This document shows positions 1 through 11,903 of a DNA stretch of 64,000 bases, piece by piece. The notes under the pieces were generated by a model that worked only from the letters and a program-made list of their open reading frames with translations, was not told the origin of the DNA and ran no database searches. This stretch comes from Oegoconia quadripuncta (taxonomy: Eukaryota > Arthropoda > Insecta > Lepidoptera > Autostichidae). The stretch spans positions 15,067,124 through 15,131,123 of the forward strand of contig OX438741.1 of NCBI GenBank assembly GCA_949316235.1. Direction: 5' to 3'. A program made the translations under genes and the position numbers. Each line of letters begins with the position of its first letter. The first letter of the stretch is position 1.

Positions 1-2168
1 AATCTATGTTTATAACATACGGAACCATTCAAGATATGTTGCACTTTATTTAATTATATTAGAAAGAAAAATAATTTATGTTTCACCTTTGGAAATTCTG
101 GTCCATGAAAAAAATTGTTTAGATTGGAAATTACTGGAATTAGAAGATTAGTAAGGATTATATTTCTTGGCGATTAATCAATCATAGAGAAAATGAAACG
201 ATAATGCCCACAATGTTATCATTTATTTACTTAAAGTGCAAATGAACTTTTATCGTAAAAAAATATCATGTAAGTATTGTTCGTTCCAATTTCTTTAACG
301 ATAGAAACTTTTAGAACTTATAGATATTGATGTCCATCATTAACTTAAGTATATGTAGCTACAGCTAGAATGAAAATAGTCTTGTGAGAGATATCGTTGA
401 TGGTAGACGGTAAGGTCCTGCAATCTGTGCTTTGCTTACGTGACCGAGTCAACGTTGCCGTCACGCCTGACTTGGCGTACATCAAGGCTCACATTGTCTC
501 CAATTCTTTAAAATGTATATTTTGCCCTTTCAATTTCCATTAACCTTCTTGTTTACAAATAAATGTTGTAATGTCATTGGTAATACATATGATAATACAA
601 AATGACTGACTATACAGTAATTTATAAAGTTGATAAGCGTGTCCCAGTTAAACCAATTATCGATGAGACAAATAATGACAGATGCGTTTTGGATTTGTAA
701 AATGAGTTACAAATAAGATAAGTAAATGGTACATATGTAATGAGGGCAGAGAAGGAGGTCCTTTAACGATAAAATATAGTTATTATTTCAAAGGATCCCA
801 AGCTATTTTGATCTTTCGCATGCAGTTGAACATGATGGCCTTCAAATTCAGACATCTCGTTTTCTATCAATTATCAAGATGTGGACTTTGCCCACCGGTA
901 TCTAATATCCTTGTTAATCTATCATGGCCGCAGCTTTATCGTTAGGTAAGCAACAAGATACATTTTGATTAGGGAAACACTGAATTGGAAGTAACAACTT
1001 ATTTGAAAGAGTTAAAGATTAATTCATCCTTTATCAATTGTATTGGCTATCTCTTTTAATCTCAGTATAAAAGGAGAATGAAGATATACTTGTAAAATAT
1101 AATGTTCATCATGTGCAACGAACTTTATGATTGATATCGCTTGACACTTAGATCCGGTTGTGTATCTTGTATCACTGAATAACTTGTATTTAAGTAGTGT
1201 TTATCTGATACTTTGTTATCACAATTAATTAGATAAAGATACATAGCCAAGTACCTAGATACTCAAGAATGTATAAGAATGCATATTATGTGTACGATCT
1301 CCTGACCAAATTTATTATGATGGATGAGTGAGTGTTTTCTACGTATTAAGTGGCCTTTTTCTATTTCATGCAACATTTCCCGTCGGCAGGATCTCCTCTA
1401 AACTAAAAGCATATTGCAAACACTCTTTACAATTTTGTATTATAGTAGATACCTTTTGATTAGCAACCCTGGGAACGAAGCCGGTTGTATAGCTAGTTTA
1501 CCTACTAAGATTGCGTAATCTATTTACCTACTTAATAAATAACACACTTAAGAAGTTATTTGTACTAATGCGTATAATTTTAAAAACAGGTTTCAATTGC
1601 TTCATTTCTAAATATAAAACCGTTATAAGATTCATTGTTCAGATAACATCCCTCGTGATTAATAATGAGTATTCTGATAAATAAACCTGATAATTCATCG
1701 TGATCCACTAGAAAAACAAACAAATTACTAATTATTATCTTTACAAGACAGATTGTCGTTGATCTGTAACCGATCTTTTAAGAATCAGCAAATTAGTCAA
1801 ATAATGTCTTGCCATTGCTGCATAATCCTGGCAAGTTTAATCTGTTCGCAAAAATACATGTAACTGACTAATGGTATACCTATCCTACATAAACTTGTCG
1901 GATATCACGCTACCTAAACAATATGTTAATTGTTTTTTATTTTTTTTTGTGTCACACATGTACTAAAATTACTCAAATTATTGACTGGGGTACAAGCTAA
2001 GCTTCCTTTAAGCTTCCATTAAAGGAGTGTTGTCCCCAAATGTTACATTGTCGACGTAGTCGTAAAATAGTCTTAGAAGTTACTACTGCCCATTCAAACT
2101 CACACACTATCATTCATTATAATCAACAGAACACCACTTGTACAAATAAATCCACTTCTGGACATAAC
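1..2168. other. No gene seen
   Basis: AT-rich sequence without a convincing exon, long frame or recognised repeat. Exons of the MYLIP-like gene could be hidden here but I could not support any. Confidence 0.5.
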
Positions 2169-2180
2169 CCTCCAAGGCAT

Positions 2181-2576
2181 TTTTTTTTTTTTCGTTTTAT
2201 TCTCTCCTCTAGGAGAAGGCAAAGGGTTCTAGCCCATAACAGCCATGTCTTATTTCTCTTATTTCTTCACTTTGTAAGTCAGTCTCAGTCAAAACAAGTA
2301 ATTCGTCGTATACTTGGTGTATACAGAGTCTAGTCACGGTCAAGTCATTCTTCAGTAAAGTGGCAGAATGCTTTACAAAAGATTTTGGCGGCTTCTTGTG
2401 GGAACCCGAAAGCTCCGTTACGCACTTTAATTTATACTTCCCTTCACTTGTACACCATCACTAACGTTTGCTGCACAATATTCTGCCATTATTAAGCTTC
2501 AAAAGTTAGAATGCACAAATTATTAGAATTATAAAGAAAAATGCTACTTCACTCGCCGAGTTCCCGCCAAAAAGCC
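2181..2576 (-). mobile_element. Poly(A) retroposon family R, copy 1
   Basis: Minus-strand unit from GGCTTTTTGGCGGGAACTCG (5' end at 2576) to GAGAATAAAACG and poly(A), flanked by the duplication CCTCCAAGGCAT (2169-2180 and 2577-2588). It holds AATAAA just before the A tail and no tRNA or 5S box. A frame of about 86 codons stays open in this copy (VTELSGSHKKPPKSF ... GCYGLEPFAFS), and a short ATG ORF (MAEYCAANVSDGVQVKGS) lies upstream. It behaves like a processed copy of a Pol II transcript. Confidence 0.75.
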
Positions 2577-2609
2577 CCTCCAAGGCATGTTTGACACGAA
2601 AAGATTTGC

Positions 2610-3004
2610 TTTTTTTTTTTTGGTTTCATTCTCTCCTTTAGGAGAAGGCAAAGGGATCTAGCCCATAACAGCCATGTCTTATTTCTCTTATTTCTTCAGT
2701 TTGTAAGTCAGTCTCAGTCAAAACAAGTAATTCGTCGTATACTTGGCGTATACAGAGTCTAGTCACGGTCAAGTCATTCTTCAGTAAAGTGGCAGAATGC
2801 TTTACAAAAGATTTGGCGGCTTCTTGTGGGAACCCGAAAGCTCCGTTACGCACTTTAATTTACACTTCCCTTCACTTGTACACTATCACTAACGTTTGCT
2901 GCACAATATTCTGCCATTATTAAGCTTCAAAAGTTAGAATGCACAAATTATAAAACTTATAAAGAAAAATGCTACTTCACTCGCCGAGTTCCCGCCAAAA
3001 AGCC
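2610..3004 (-). mobile_element. Poly(A) retroposon family R, copy 2
   Basis: Same unit as copy 1 and inserted next to it, with its own 12-base duplication GAAAAGATTTGC (2598-2609 and 3005-3016). One T is missing in the TTTTGGCGG core, which shifts the conserved frame relative to the other copies. The 5' end again lies exactly at GGCTTTTTGGCGGG. Confidence 0.75.
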
Positions 3005-3016
3005 GAAAAGATTTGC

Positions 3017-5584
3017 CTTTAATTTTGTACGCTCCAGTAACATCGATGACCCTGCAAATGGTTTATGCTTAAAAGGAATCCAGGTTGGTTCTCCTTCAGA
3101 TGTTCCAATTTCTATAGGTCGCCTCCATTAATTTAATGGCTCATACATCTTAAAAGTTAAAAAATATCATCGACTACAATTTTAGAAGTCACTCGTAAAG
3201 TGGAACTTGTCAGTTTTTTTTAGAGTTGGCATTAGAATCCACTAGAATATCACTGTTTCATATTTAGAGCAGAGCGGTCAAGTTAAACTGCCTTTAATAA
3301 AATGACACGAGTAGGGTGGCGACTTGCGGGTCGTCGGTTTATCACAAATTGATAATAGAGTCCGAGCAGTTATCATCTTTTAACTGTTTCCATGCAAACG
3401 TTACTTTTATTGCAGTATCACGGTCAAGGGAGCTGTTACATACAATATGTAACACGTCATAGCAACAACAATAGGCTATCGTAAAGTTATCGGGGTCAGC
3501 TGAGTTCAATCTTATTAATAATTTGGCTAAAATACACTGTAATCCGGGAACTATATTTCTTGACTATAAAAAGTTAAGTGTTCTTAATAAATAGGTGTGA
3601 AAGTTTTGAATTTAGAGTGCAATGCTCGATAATGTGGTTAGAACTTGGCAGCTGCACTACCGCTCACTCAGGTTCCTTCAAATTGTCGTATTTTTAAGAC
3701 AAGTAACATTTTCCATGAGCCGAAGGAAATTGAGCTGCACAGCATATGATCAAACAAGTTTACGGCCTCCTAGCTTTGTAAAATTAACATAGTAATATAC
3801 GGATTTCCTTTTAATATAATATACCACAGTTCTAGCCAATCTCTAAGACCGAGGTGCACAGATAATAGTTCCAATGTAAGCCAAGGTTGGATTGGCTATC
3901 ACGCCAAAAGATCGTGTTCTTACTTCTTACCTGCGCAATGTATACACTTCACAGGGCGATTTACGAACCTAATAGCATATACATAGAGTTTCTAAAACCT
4001 CGTTTATTAGGTTGCATTATGTATTTGGAAACTAATATTGTGGTAAAACAGGTTATAGTTATCCCTTTTCCTGGCTCGAGAATCGTGATCAACTTATTCA
4101 TGCCTTGGGTGAGGTCATGCAACGTTATAGACCGATTTGTTTGAAGTCATTATCCAGTTCACGCATCTCTAATGTAAGAAGAAGGTACCTAGGTTGGCTT
4201 CAGTATTGCACTACGCAATAATAGGCCGATAATTGGCAATTTTAGTAAGTTATTTGCAGAGTTAACAGTTTAAGAATTGGTCCTTTCGTAAACTTGTATG
4301 CTATTGGAGAATTGCCTCTAAAACCTATTGTATTTTTACCCATTAGCCTCAAAAAGGAGGGTCATGTTGTTCGAGTGTATGTATGTATGTATGTAGATTT
4401 CTAAGTTACCTCATGTAGCCTAAACGGTATGACTGATATTGAAGTAGAAGGCGTCGTTCGATTCGTTTTGATTCCTAGTGTGTCATACGATACATTTTAT
4501 GGTAAAAAATACAAAATTGCGCCCGCAGAATCAAAAATTATAATGTCGGGTTTTTTAACACTTAAATTATTATTATTATAGACGAGCAGCATTACTGCTG
4601 GTATGTCTATGTCACAGTGTTGGAAGAGTTCACATTGTTCATTATGTTGTTATTCAGTCAATATTTAAGTCATCACTAGTTTTCCACTGATTGGGCGGAC
4701 ACAACCTCTTCCGGCAGCTTATTCCAGGCCTGAACAACACGGTTGCTCAGAAAGTGATGGACGACATTGATGTCAGCGTGAGTGCGACTTATTCGCAGAG
4801 CGTGTCCTTTATGTAATAGTTATGTTTTGTTATCTAAATCCTATAGACTGATGCACCATTTATTATTACAAGCTTTTATTTAGCTATGTTCGTATGTAAG
4901 TTAAGTTTGATTGTCTGTAGCATTGTAGTGCCAAAACAACTGAATGAAAACGGTATTTTATTTTCGAAAGTTTGTGTTAGCGAGGTTGATCTTAGAGCCA
5001 TATTTGATGGAAATTGGCTAAGCCGTTTCGAAAGTATTTAGCTTTTAACACAGTTGGTTTGTTTACTTAGATGATATGGGTAAACCTTTTTAAATTTTCA
5101 ATTTATGCATCCATACACCTTTATCCCAAATTAAAGCGTTTGGGCGTTTTAATGCTTGAAATTTGCTGTTGTGATTGTGATTTTATCGCCATTGAAACGT
5201 GAAAATATAGATGTTTTTTGTTAATATCCCTTAGTCGCCATTTTGACACTCATGGGGAGAGATCGATTCGTTCTATTCTTTTTATATGCCGAAACTACAC
5301 GGCACTAACAGTTGTTCTAGATTATTTATCTATTCTTTGAAAGAATTTTACTTTATACCTAATTAAATTAATAGAATCACGTTCCTCGTGGTATTGATTT
5401 AGCGATTTAGGCATTAGTCAACAATAAAAAGATATATCTTTATCTGATTCCATATTGAGTCAGACAGGATTTGATTTAATAATTCTAAAAACTCTAGGAC
5501 ATCAGATAATGACTATTGAATAATACCTATTATTCTCTGTACACACGGAAAAGTTTCCAAATAGAAATCTACCTATAAAGATAA
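3017..5584. other. No gene seen; LINE remnant only
   Basis: Apart from the LINE fragment near 4.6-4.8 kb and a TGTA tract at 4375-4395, nothing was recognised. 3713-3740 is similar to 10312-10340 (GCCGAAGGAAATT). Confidence 0.45.
4563..4820 (-). repeat. Antisense LINE fragment
   Basis: After (ATT)n, TTCCGGCAGCTTATTCCAGG and CTGAACAACACGGTTGCTCA are the complement of a LINE coding tail (the translated strand reads as AVVQAWNKLPEE-like sequence). Confidence 0.5.
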
Positions 5585-6120
5585 CCTCCGTAGCTCAATG
5601 TAAACAACATAGGTTGGTCGAATTGAAGGTTGCGAGTTCGATCCCCAGCGGGGTACATGTTTAGTACTTGGTTTGGTTGGTGGTAGGGCATTTTAAATGA
5701 TTAGATTAGATTAGATTTATTTAGTTCACTTTTACAATAACATGTCATACATACAGTTTCGTAAATTTATGAAATTTAAAATAAAAGTGATTGTCAAACA
5801 TAAAACAAAAAATAATAACATAAAAAACAAATTCCTGTATACAATAGTAAAACATATTGTTATATGTATGTCAAAATTAATTAAGAAAGTATAAGTATGT
5901 AACCATTGTTACGTCAACGTCATACCATTTTAGAATAATCAAAATGAAACAAAATGTCTTCCTGGCTAGCTACCACCATCTTAGCAATGCATTGTTGTGT
6001 TCCGGTTGTCAAAGATAAAATAGCCAGTCTTTCAAATATGATGGGGTCTCCGGGTCAATACGGCTTCATCTTACATCAAGTGTGATTGAGGTCAAGTTGT
6101 GTTGTACATAAAAATAAAAA
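5585..6120 (+). mobile_element. tRNA-derived SINE, family B, interrupted
   Basis: The head (CTCCGTAGCTCAATG, GGTTGCGAGTTCGATCCCC) runs to GGTAGGGCATTTTAAATG at 5698. An unrelated insert of about 240 bases follows (5699-5940, starting with ATTAG repeats), and the SINE resumes at CTGGCTAGCTACCACCATCT and ends with an A-rich tail. Confidence 0.75.
5699..5940 (-). mobile_element. LINE-like insert inside a family B SINE
   Basis: A 240-base AT-rich segment that splits the SINE. Read on the minus strand it ends in AATCT repeats, the kind of tail seen on CR1-type LINE 3' ends. Confidence 0.5.
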
Positions 6121-7583
6121 AACCGGCATTTTTGAACATGCAAATAAATACTCGTAATAATACATCTAAAGAGCTCGTTTACTCTGAAAATAATCATGTC
6201 ACAATAACGTAAACTGAAAAAAAACTCAGTAAATAATGCAACTGTATTAAAAGTTAAATATCTTCGAAACGGATAATCCGATTTCCATCAAACATGTCTT
6301 GTACTACGTCGCAAATACCAGCTTTCGAATATAGAACACCGTTTTCGAATCGGTTCACACGTTTTGGCGTTATATAGCCACAAACAGACACAAGATTGAC
6401 AGATATAGGATTTAAAATGTATCTTTGTGAAAAATTACTAGGGAAACAATTTTGAAGGTCTAAAATGTTTGCGGAAACCGCCCATCAGTAATCAAATCTT
6501 ATCAATCACAAATGATTGACAAGGAACTATACTTAGTTATCTAATATAACGTTTACCTCGGGCAAACTTTGCGGTTGGATAAAAATACTACTAGAACCAG
6601 TAGAAGGGTCCCAGCTACAGGACGTCCACTGGGGGAACATATGCCTCCCCCATAGATTTCCACAGACTCTTTACGTCCAAATTGTGGTTCGACTATGCGT
6701 GCTTGACTATGCGTGGTCTCTGTTACATAATAAATATGCAACAGAACGCACCCTTCGCGCCCTTTTTGAGCTGTCAAGTGTCAAACTGATTTCTTGTCTG
6801 ATCGATTGCTGTCGAAATATTGTATTATTCATTCATTAGGTATTCAACTTACTAATGCGCTGGCCTATATCCGTGACATTCGTTCTTCAACGCATAGTGC
6901 CCAATCCAGTTGAATCCATATGTACTCACAGACCAAAGAGATATGGCCGAATTCATAGAAGTTACAAAGTTAGTAATAGACTTACAAAGGGTTTGCAAGA
7001 CGAGTGTACTAAATATTTCTATCAATTCGGCTATCAGTCAGTGCATCGTACCCGTTGTCCAAAGAGCCAATCCGTATTTAAGTTTTAAAATTTGACATTG
7101 GTTAACGATTGGTTGATAGGGAGAGTTACGTTTCGTTTATCTTTAAAAAATTACAACTGTTTGACGTTTGTCACAGTTCTTTTATTAACGTTTTAACAGA
7201 CAGAAGAAAAAGGAGGAGTTTTCAATTCCACTGCATGTTTTTCAATTTTTTTTTATGTATCTTATTATCTTCGTCAATGATAACCGATTTCGATGATTGT
7301 TTTTTTTTGTTTATGGTATAACGCCAGGGTGGTGCACTCCGCAGATAGAAGCCGGTTCTTTTGCCAATGTTTGGCGTTCAACTATTGATGAAATTGGCAA
7401 CACAGCTTCCGAATATGTACGTGGAATTGTTGTCGATTGTGATTTACATAAAGTTCAAATATCGTATCCCAAAGTTATCTAAATGTGAATGCCCTTTCTA
7501 TGCAAACTCCTTTGCAAAAAACTCCTTTAATGTCATTCTTGTATTGTAACTGCGAAAGAAATCGAACCTTTACCGGAAGTGGA

Positions 7584-7830
7584 CCGCCTCCGTGGCTCAC
7601 TGTAAACAACACAAAGTTTACACAACGGAGGTCGCGGGGTCGATCCCAGCAGGTTACCTACATGTTTAGTACTCGGTTTTGTTGATGAAACTAGCCGGCA
7701 GAGGGGTATAATGTTGGCTATTTGAGATAAGATTGGGCTCTGGTAAGCACGCTTCCACCTTCTTGAGGCCATCTTCACTAAACATCAGGCGTGATTGACG
7801 TCAAGTGCTAACACGTTATACATAAAAAAA
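7584..7830 (+). mobile_element. tRNA-derived SINE, family B
   Basis: Head CCGCCTCCGTGGCTCACTG and B box GGGTCGATCCC; the middle is shortened relative to the full copy at 52955; A-rich tail. Confidence 0.8.
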
Positions 7831-8269
7831 ACTCACTCAATTTTACTAACTTTTGTACATACTAATTCTATCTTATATACACACGAGCGAATCCGTGGGC
7901 TCGTGTTAACATACTTATTACGTGCTGACTGAGCCTAACGTATAACGATACATATACAATTAACAATGTTATTATTACTTCGTAGAAGGAAAACATATCT
8001 AAGTGTATCACACATAAGCGAGAAATTATAGCCGGATGGATGATTACAAAACGAACCATTTGGCCTGCTTTCGACATGATTGCACTTTTTTCTGCTCATC
8101 CAATGTCATGCATGATGCAATATGACAGCTACAATTTATAAATTAGGACCTAGAGTGTCTCTTACAAATAATTTTAAAAGGGTATAATTCCTCATTGGAT
8201 AAATTAAGATTTCTGTTTAATACAAAATAAATAAAATCGCTCTGACCTGCATTTGAGAAGATTAAGAAA

Positions 8270-8450
8270 ATTACATTGACTTATTTAAAAAGAGCAACCC
8301 TGGAGTTTCTTGCTCGTTCTTCTCTGGGGAGACTGCCTAGTGAATGAGCGATAACTGTATGACATGACGATTTCAAATGTTATTCTTATAACTTACGAAA
8401 TAAAAACATTTTTGATTTTTTTTTTTGATTTTGATTTTTTTTTTACCGAA
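8270..8450 (+). repeat. LINE 3' end remnant, copy 1
   Basis: GACGATTTCAAATGTTATTC followed by TTATAACTTACGAA is shared with 15237-15320; a T-rich run follows. Confidence 0.6.
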
Positions 8451-9269
8451 ATTGATGTGGCTTATTTTCCAGTCAGCAATATTTTTTAACGAAAGAAAAA
8501 GTTTTTGAAGTTTTTGTCGGGCATTATACGTCATACCCTGTTTTCTAAACAAGATTTATGAATGTGGTTTAGGCAAGCAATGAAGCTGAAGCAGTATTTT
8601 GGAGATTTCACGTAACCATACCGAGGAGTTTTTGCGAAAGTTTCTTGTCAGTTCACGAATGAGCAATGCAAGTGAAAGTTCACGTTATGGCGATCTCGCT
8701 TTAAGAACATTCAAGCTCCCATAACACTATACATTATCTTTAGGACAATAGGACAAGATGTATTAAACAACATTGGACCTAGCAAATGAAAACGAGCTCA
8801 TAAATTAGGTGTCGTCCATATAACTAATGAAGGAAGCAGCCATAATATTACCATGCGGTCATAAACGCTAAGAGGATATTGTGACAAACAATGACTACCC
8901 AGAGGCCGTTGACATGACGTCACGGTGCAAAGTCCACGCCAATCGGAAAGTTCAACAACGGCGCGAAAAAATGTATCAATTGTTTCATCACTCCGATGAA
9001 AATTGGGTTGTAGATGTGTGTAAAAGATGACGTTATATTTGGTATTCAGTCCTATTGTTATAGCAACGCAGGAGTTGACAAAAAAAAAGCATATTTGCAA
9101 ACCAGCGAAATACTTTTAAACGGCACGTCTTAAAAATTTCATGACAGCATTTAGTAATAGCAAATCAATAAAATTAAGTATGTCATTGTATTATGTAGGT
9201 AGGTACACTTTACAGATTTTGCAATAAAAGTCCCTACTCTACGAAATAATTTGTTAAGTAATTCTTTTC

Positions 9270-9672
9270 TTCTTCTTCTTATTTTTGAGGATGGCAACCA
9301 GTCCACCTCACTGTCGAGGGACATTACTGCCAGTTTCCAGTGAAAAAATTTCTCTTATTTCTTCAGTTTATAAGTCAGTCTCAGTCAAAACAAGTAATTC
9401 GTCGTATACTTGGCGTATACAGAGTCTAGTCACGGTCAAGTCATTCTTCAGTAAAGTGGCAGAATGCTTTACAAAAGATTTTGGCGGCTTCTTGTGGGAA
9501 CCCGAAAGCTCCGTTACGCACTTTAATTTACACTTCCTTTCACCTGTACACCAACACTAACGTTTGCTGCACAATATTCTGCCATTATTAAGCTTCAAAA
9601 GTTAGAATGCACAAATTATAAGAATTATAAAGAAAAATGCTACTTCACTCGCCGAGTTCCCGCCAAAAAGCC
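9270..9672 (-). mobile_element. Poly(A) retroposon family R, copy 3, with a foreign 3' end
   Basis: The 5' two thirds match copies 1 and 2, flanked by AATTCTTTTC (9260-9269 and 9673-9682). From about 9354 down to 9270 the usual 3' end is replaced by an unrelated sequence ending in GGTTGCCATCCTCAAAAATA and (GAA)n. This looks like a fusion with another transcript's 3' end. A stop lies in the conserved frame. Confidence 0.7.
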
Positions 9673-9685
9673 AATTCTTTTCGTT

Positions 9686-10062
9686 TTAGTTCACTCCTCT
9701 TGCTGAAGACAGAGGGATCTAAGCCAATACAGCCATGTTTTATTTCTCTTATTTCTACAGTTTAGGTCAGTCAAACTCGGTCAAAGCAAGTCATTCGTCG
9801 TATACTTGGCGTATACAGAGTCTAGTCACGGTCAAGTCATTCTTCAGTAAAGTGGCAGAATGCTTTACAAAAGATTTTGGCGGCTTCTTGTGGGAACCCG
9901 AAAGCTCCGTTACGCACTTTAATTTACACTTCCCTTCACTTGTACACCATCACTGACTTTGCTACACATGTATTCTGCAATTCTTCAAAACTCAGAATGC
10001 ACAAAATTATTTAAGAAATAAAAACAAAAATGCAACATTCGCTGAGTTCCCGCCAAAAAGCC
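9686..10062 (-). mobile_element. Poly(A) retroposon family R, copy 4
   Basis: A diverged copy directly adjoining copy 3, with the short duplication TTTTCGTT (9678-9685 and 10063-10070). Its tail part is decayed (AGAGGAGTGAACTAA) and small indels break the frame. Confidence 0.7.
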
Positions 10063-10070
10063 TTTTCGTT

Positions 10071-11838
<1,768 letters not shown>

Positions 11839-11903
11839 GGCCCGTATTAATAATCCAATCTCAATACAAGTCTTGAGGCTGTATCAACCGAGATGCGTCT
11901 TAA

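Larger units (their letters stand above)
6121..9259. other. No gene seen; SINE and LINE remnants
   Basis: Holds an RTE-like remnant (6603-6680), a piece like the retrotransposon at 50.1 kb (6950-7010), a segment 7325-7410 similar to 57665-57790, a SINE and a LINE 3' end. The short open frames here fall in repeats or lack coding character. Confidence 0.45.

Noticed and set aside
7297..7482. Short plus-strand frame with GWCTPQIEAGSFANVW
   Set aside because: Part of a repeat that recurs at 57665-57790 in a different frame, so it is not conserved as protein.
8798..9100. 100-codon minus-strand frame
   Set aside because: No ATG context, domain or splice structure supports it; its composition is that of random AT-rich sequence.
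9285..9956. Plus-strand frames sharing VKSFFSKVAECFTKDFGGFL
   Set aside because: They are the antisense reading of the retroposon family, whose poly(A) and AATAAA show that the minus strand is the transcribed one.
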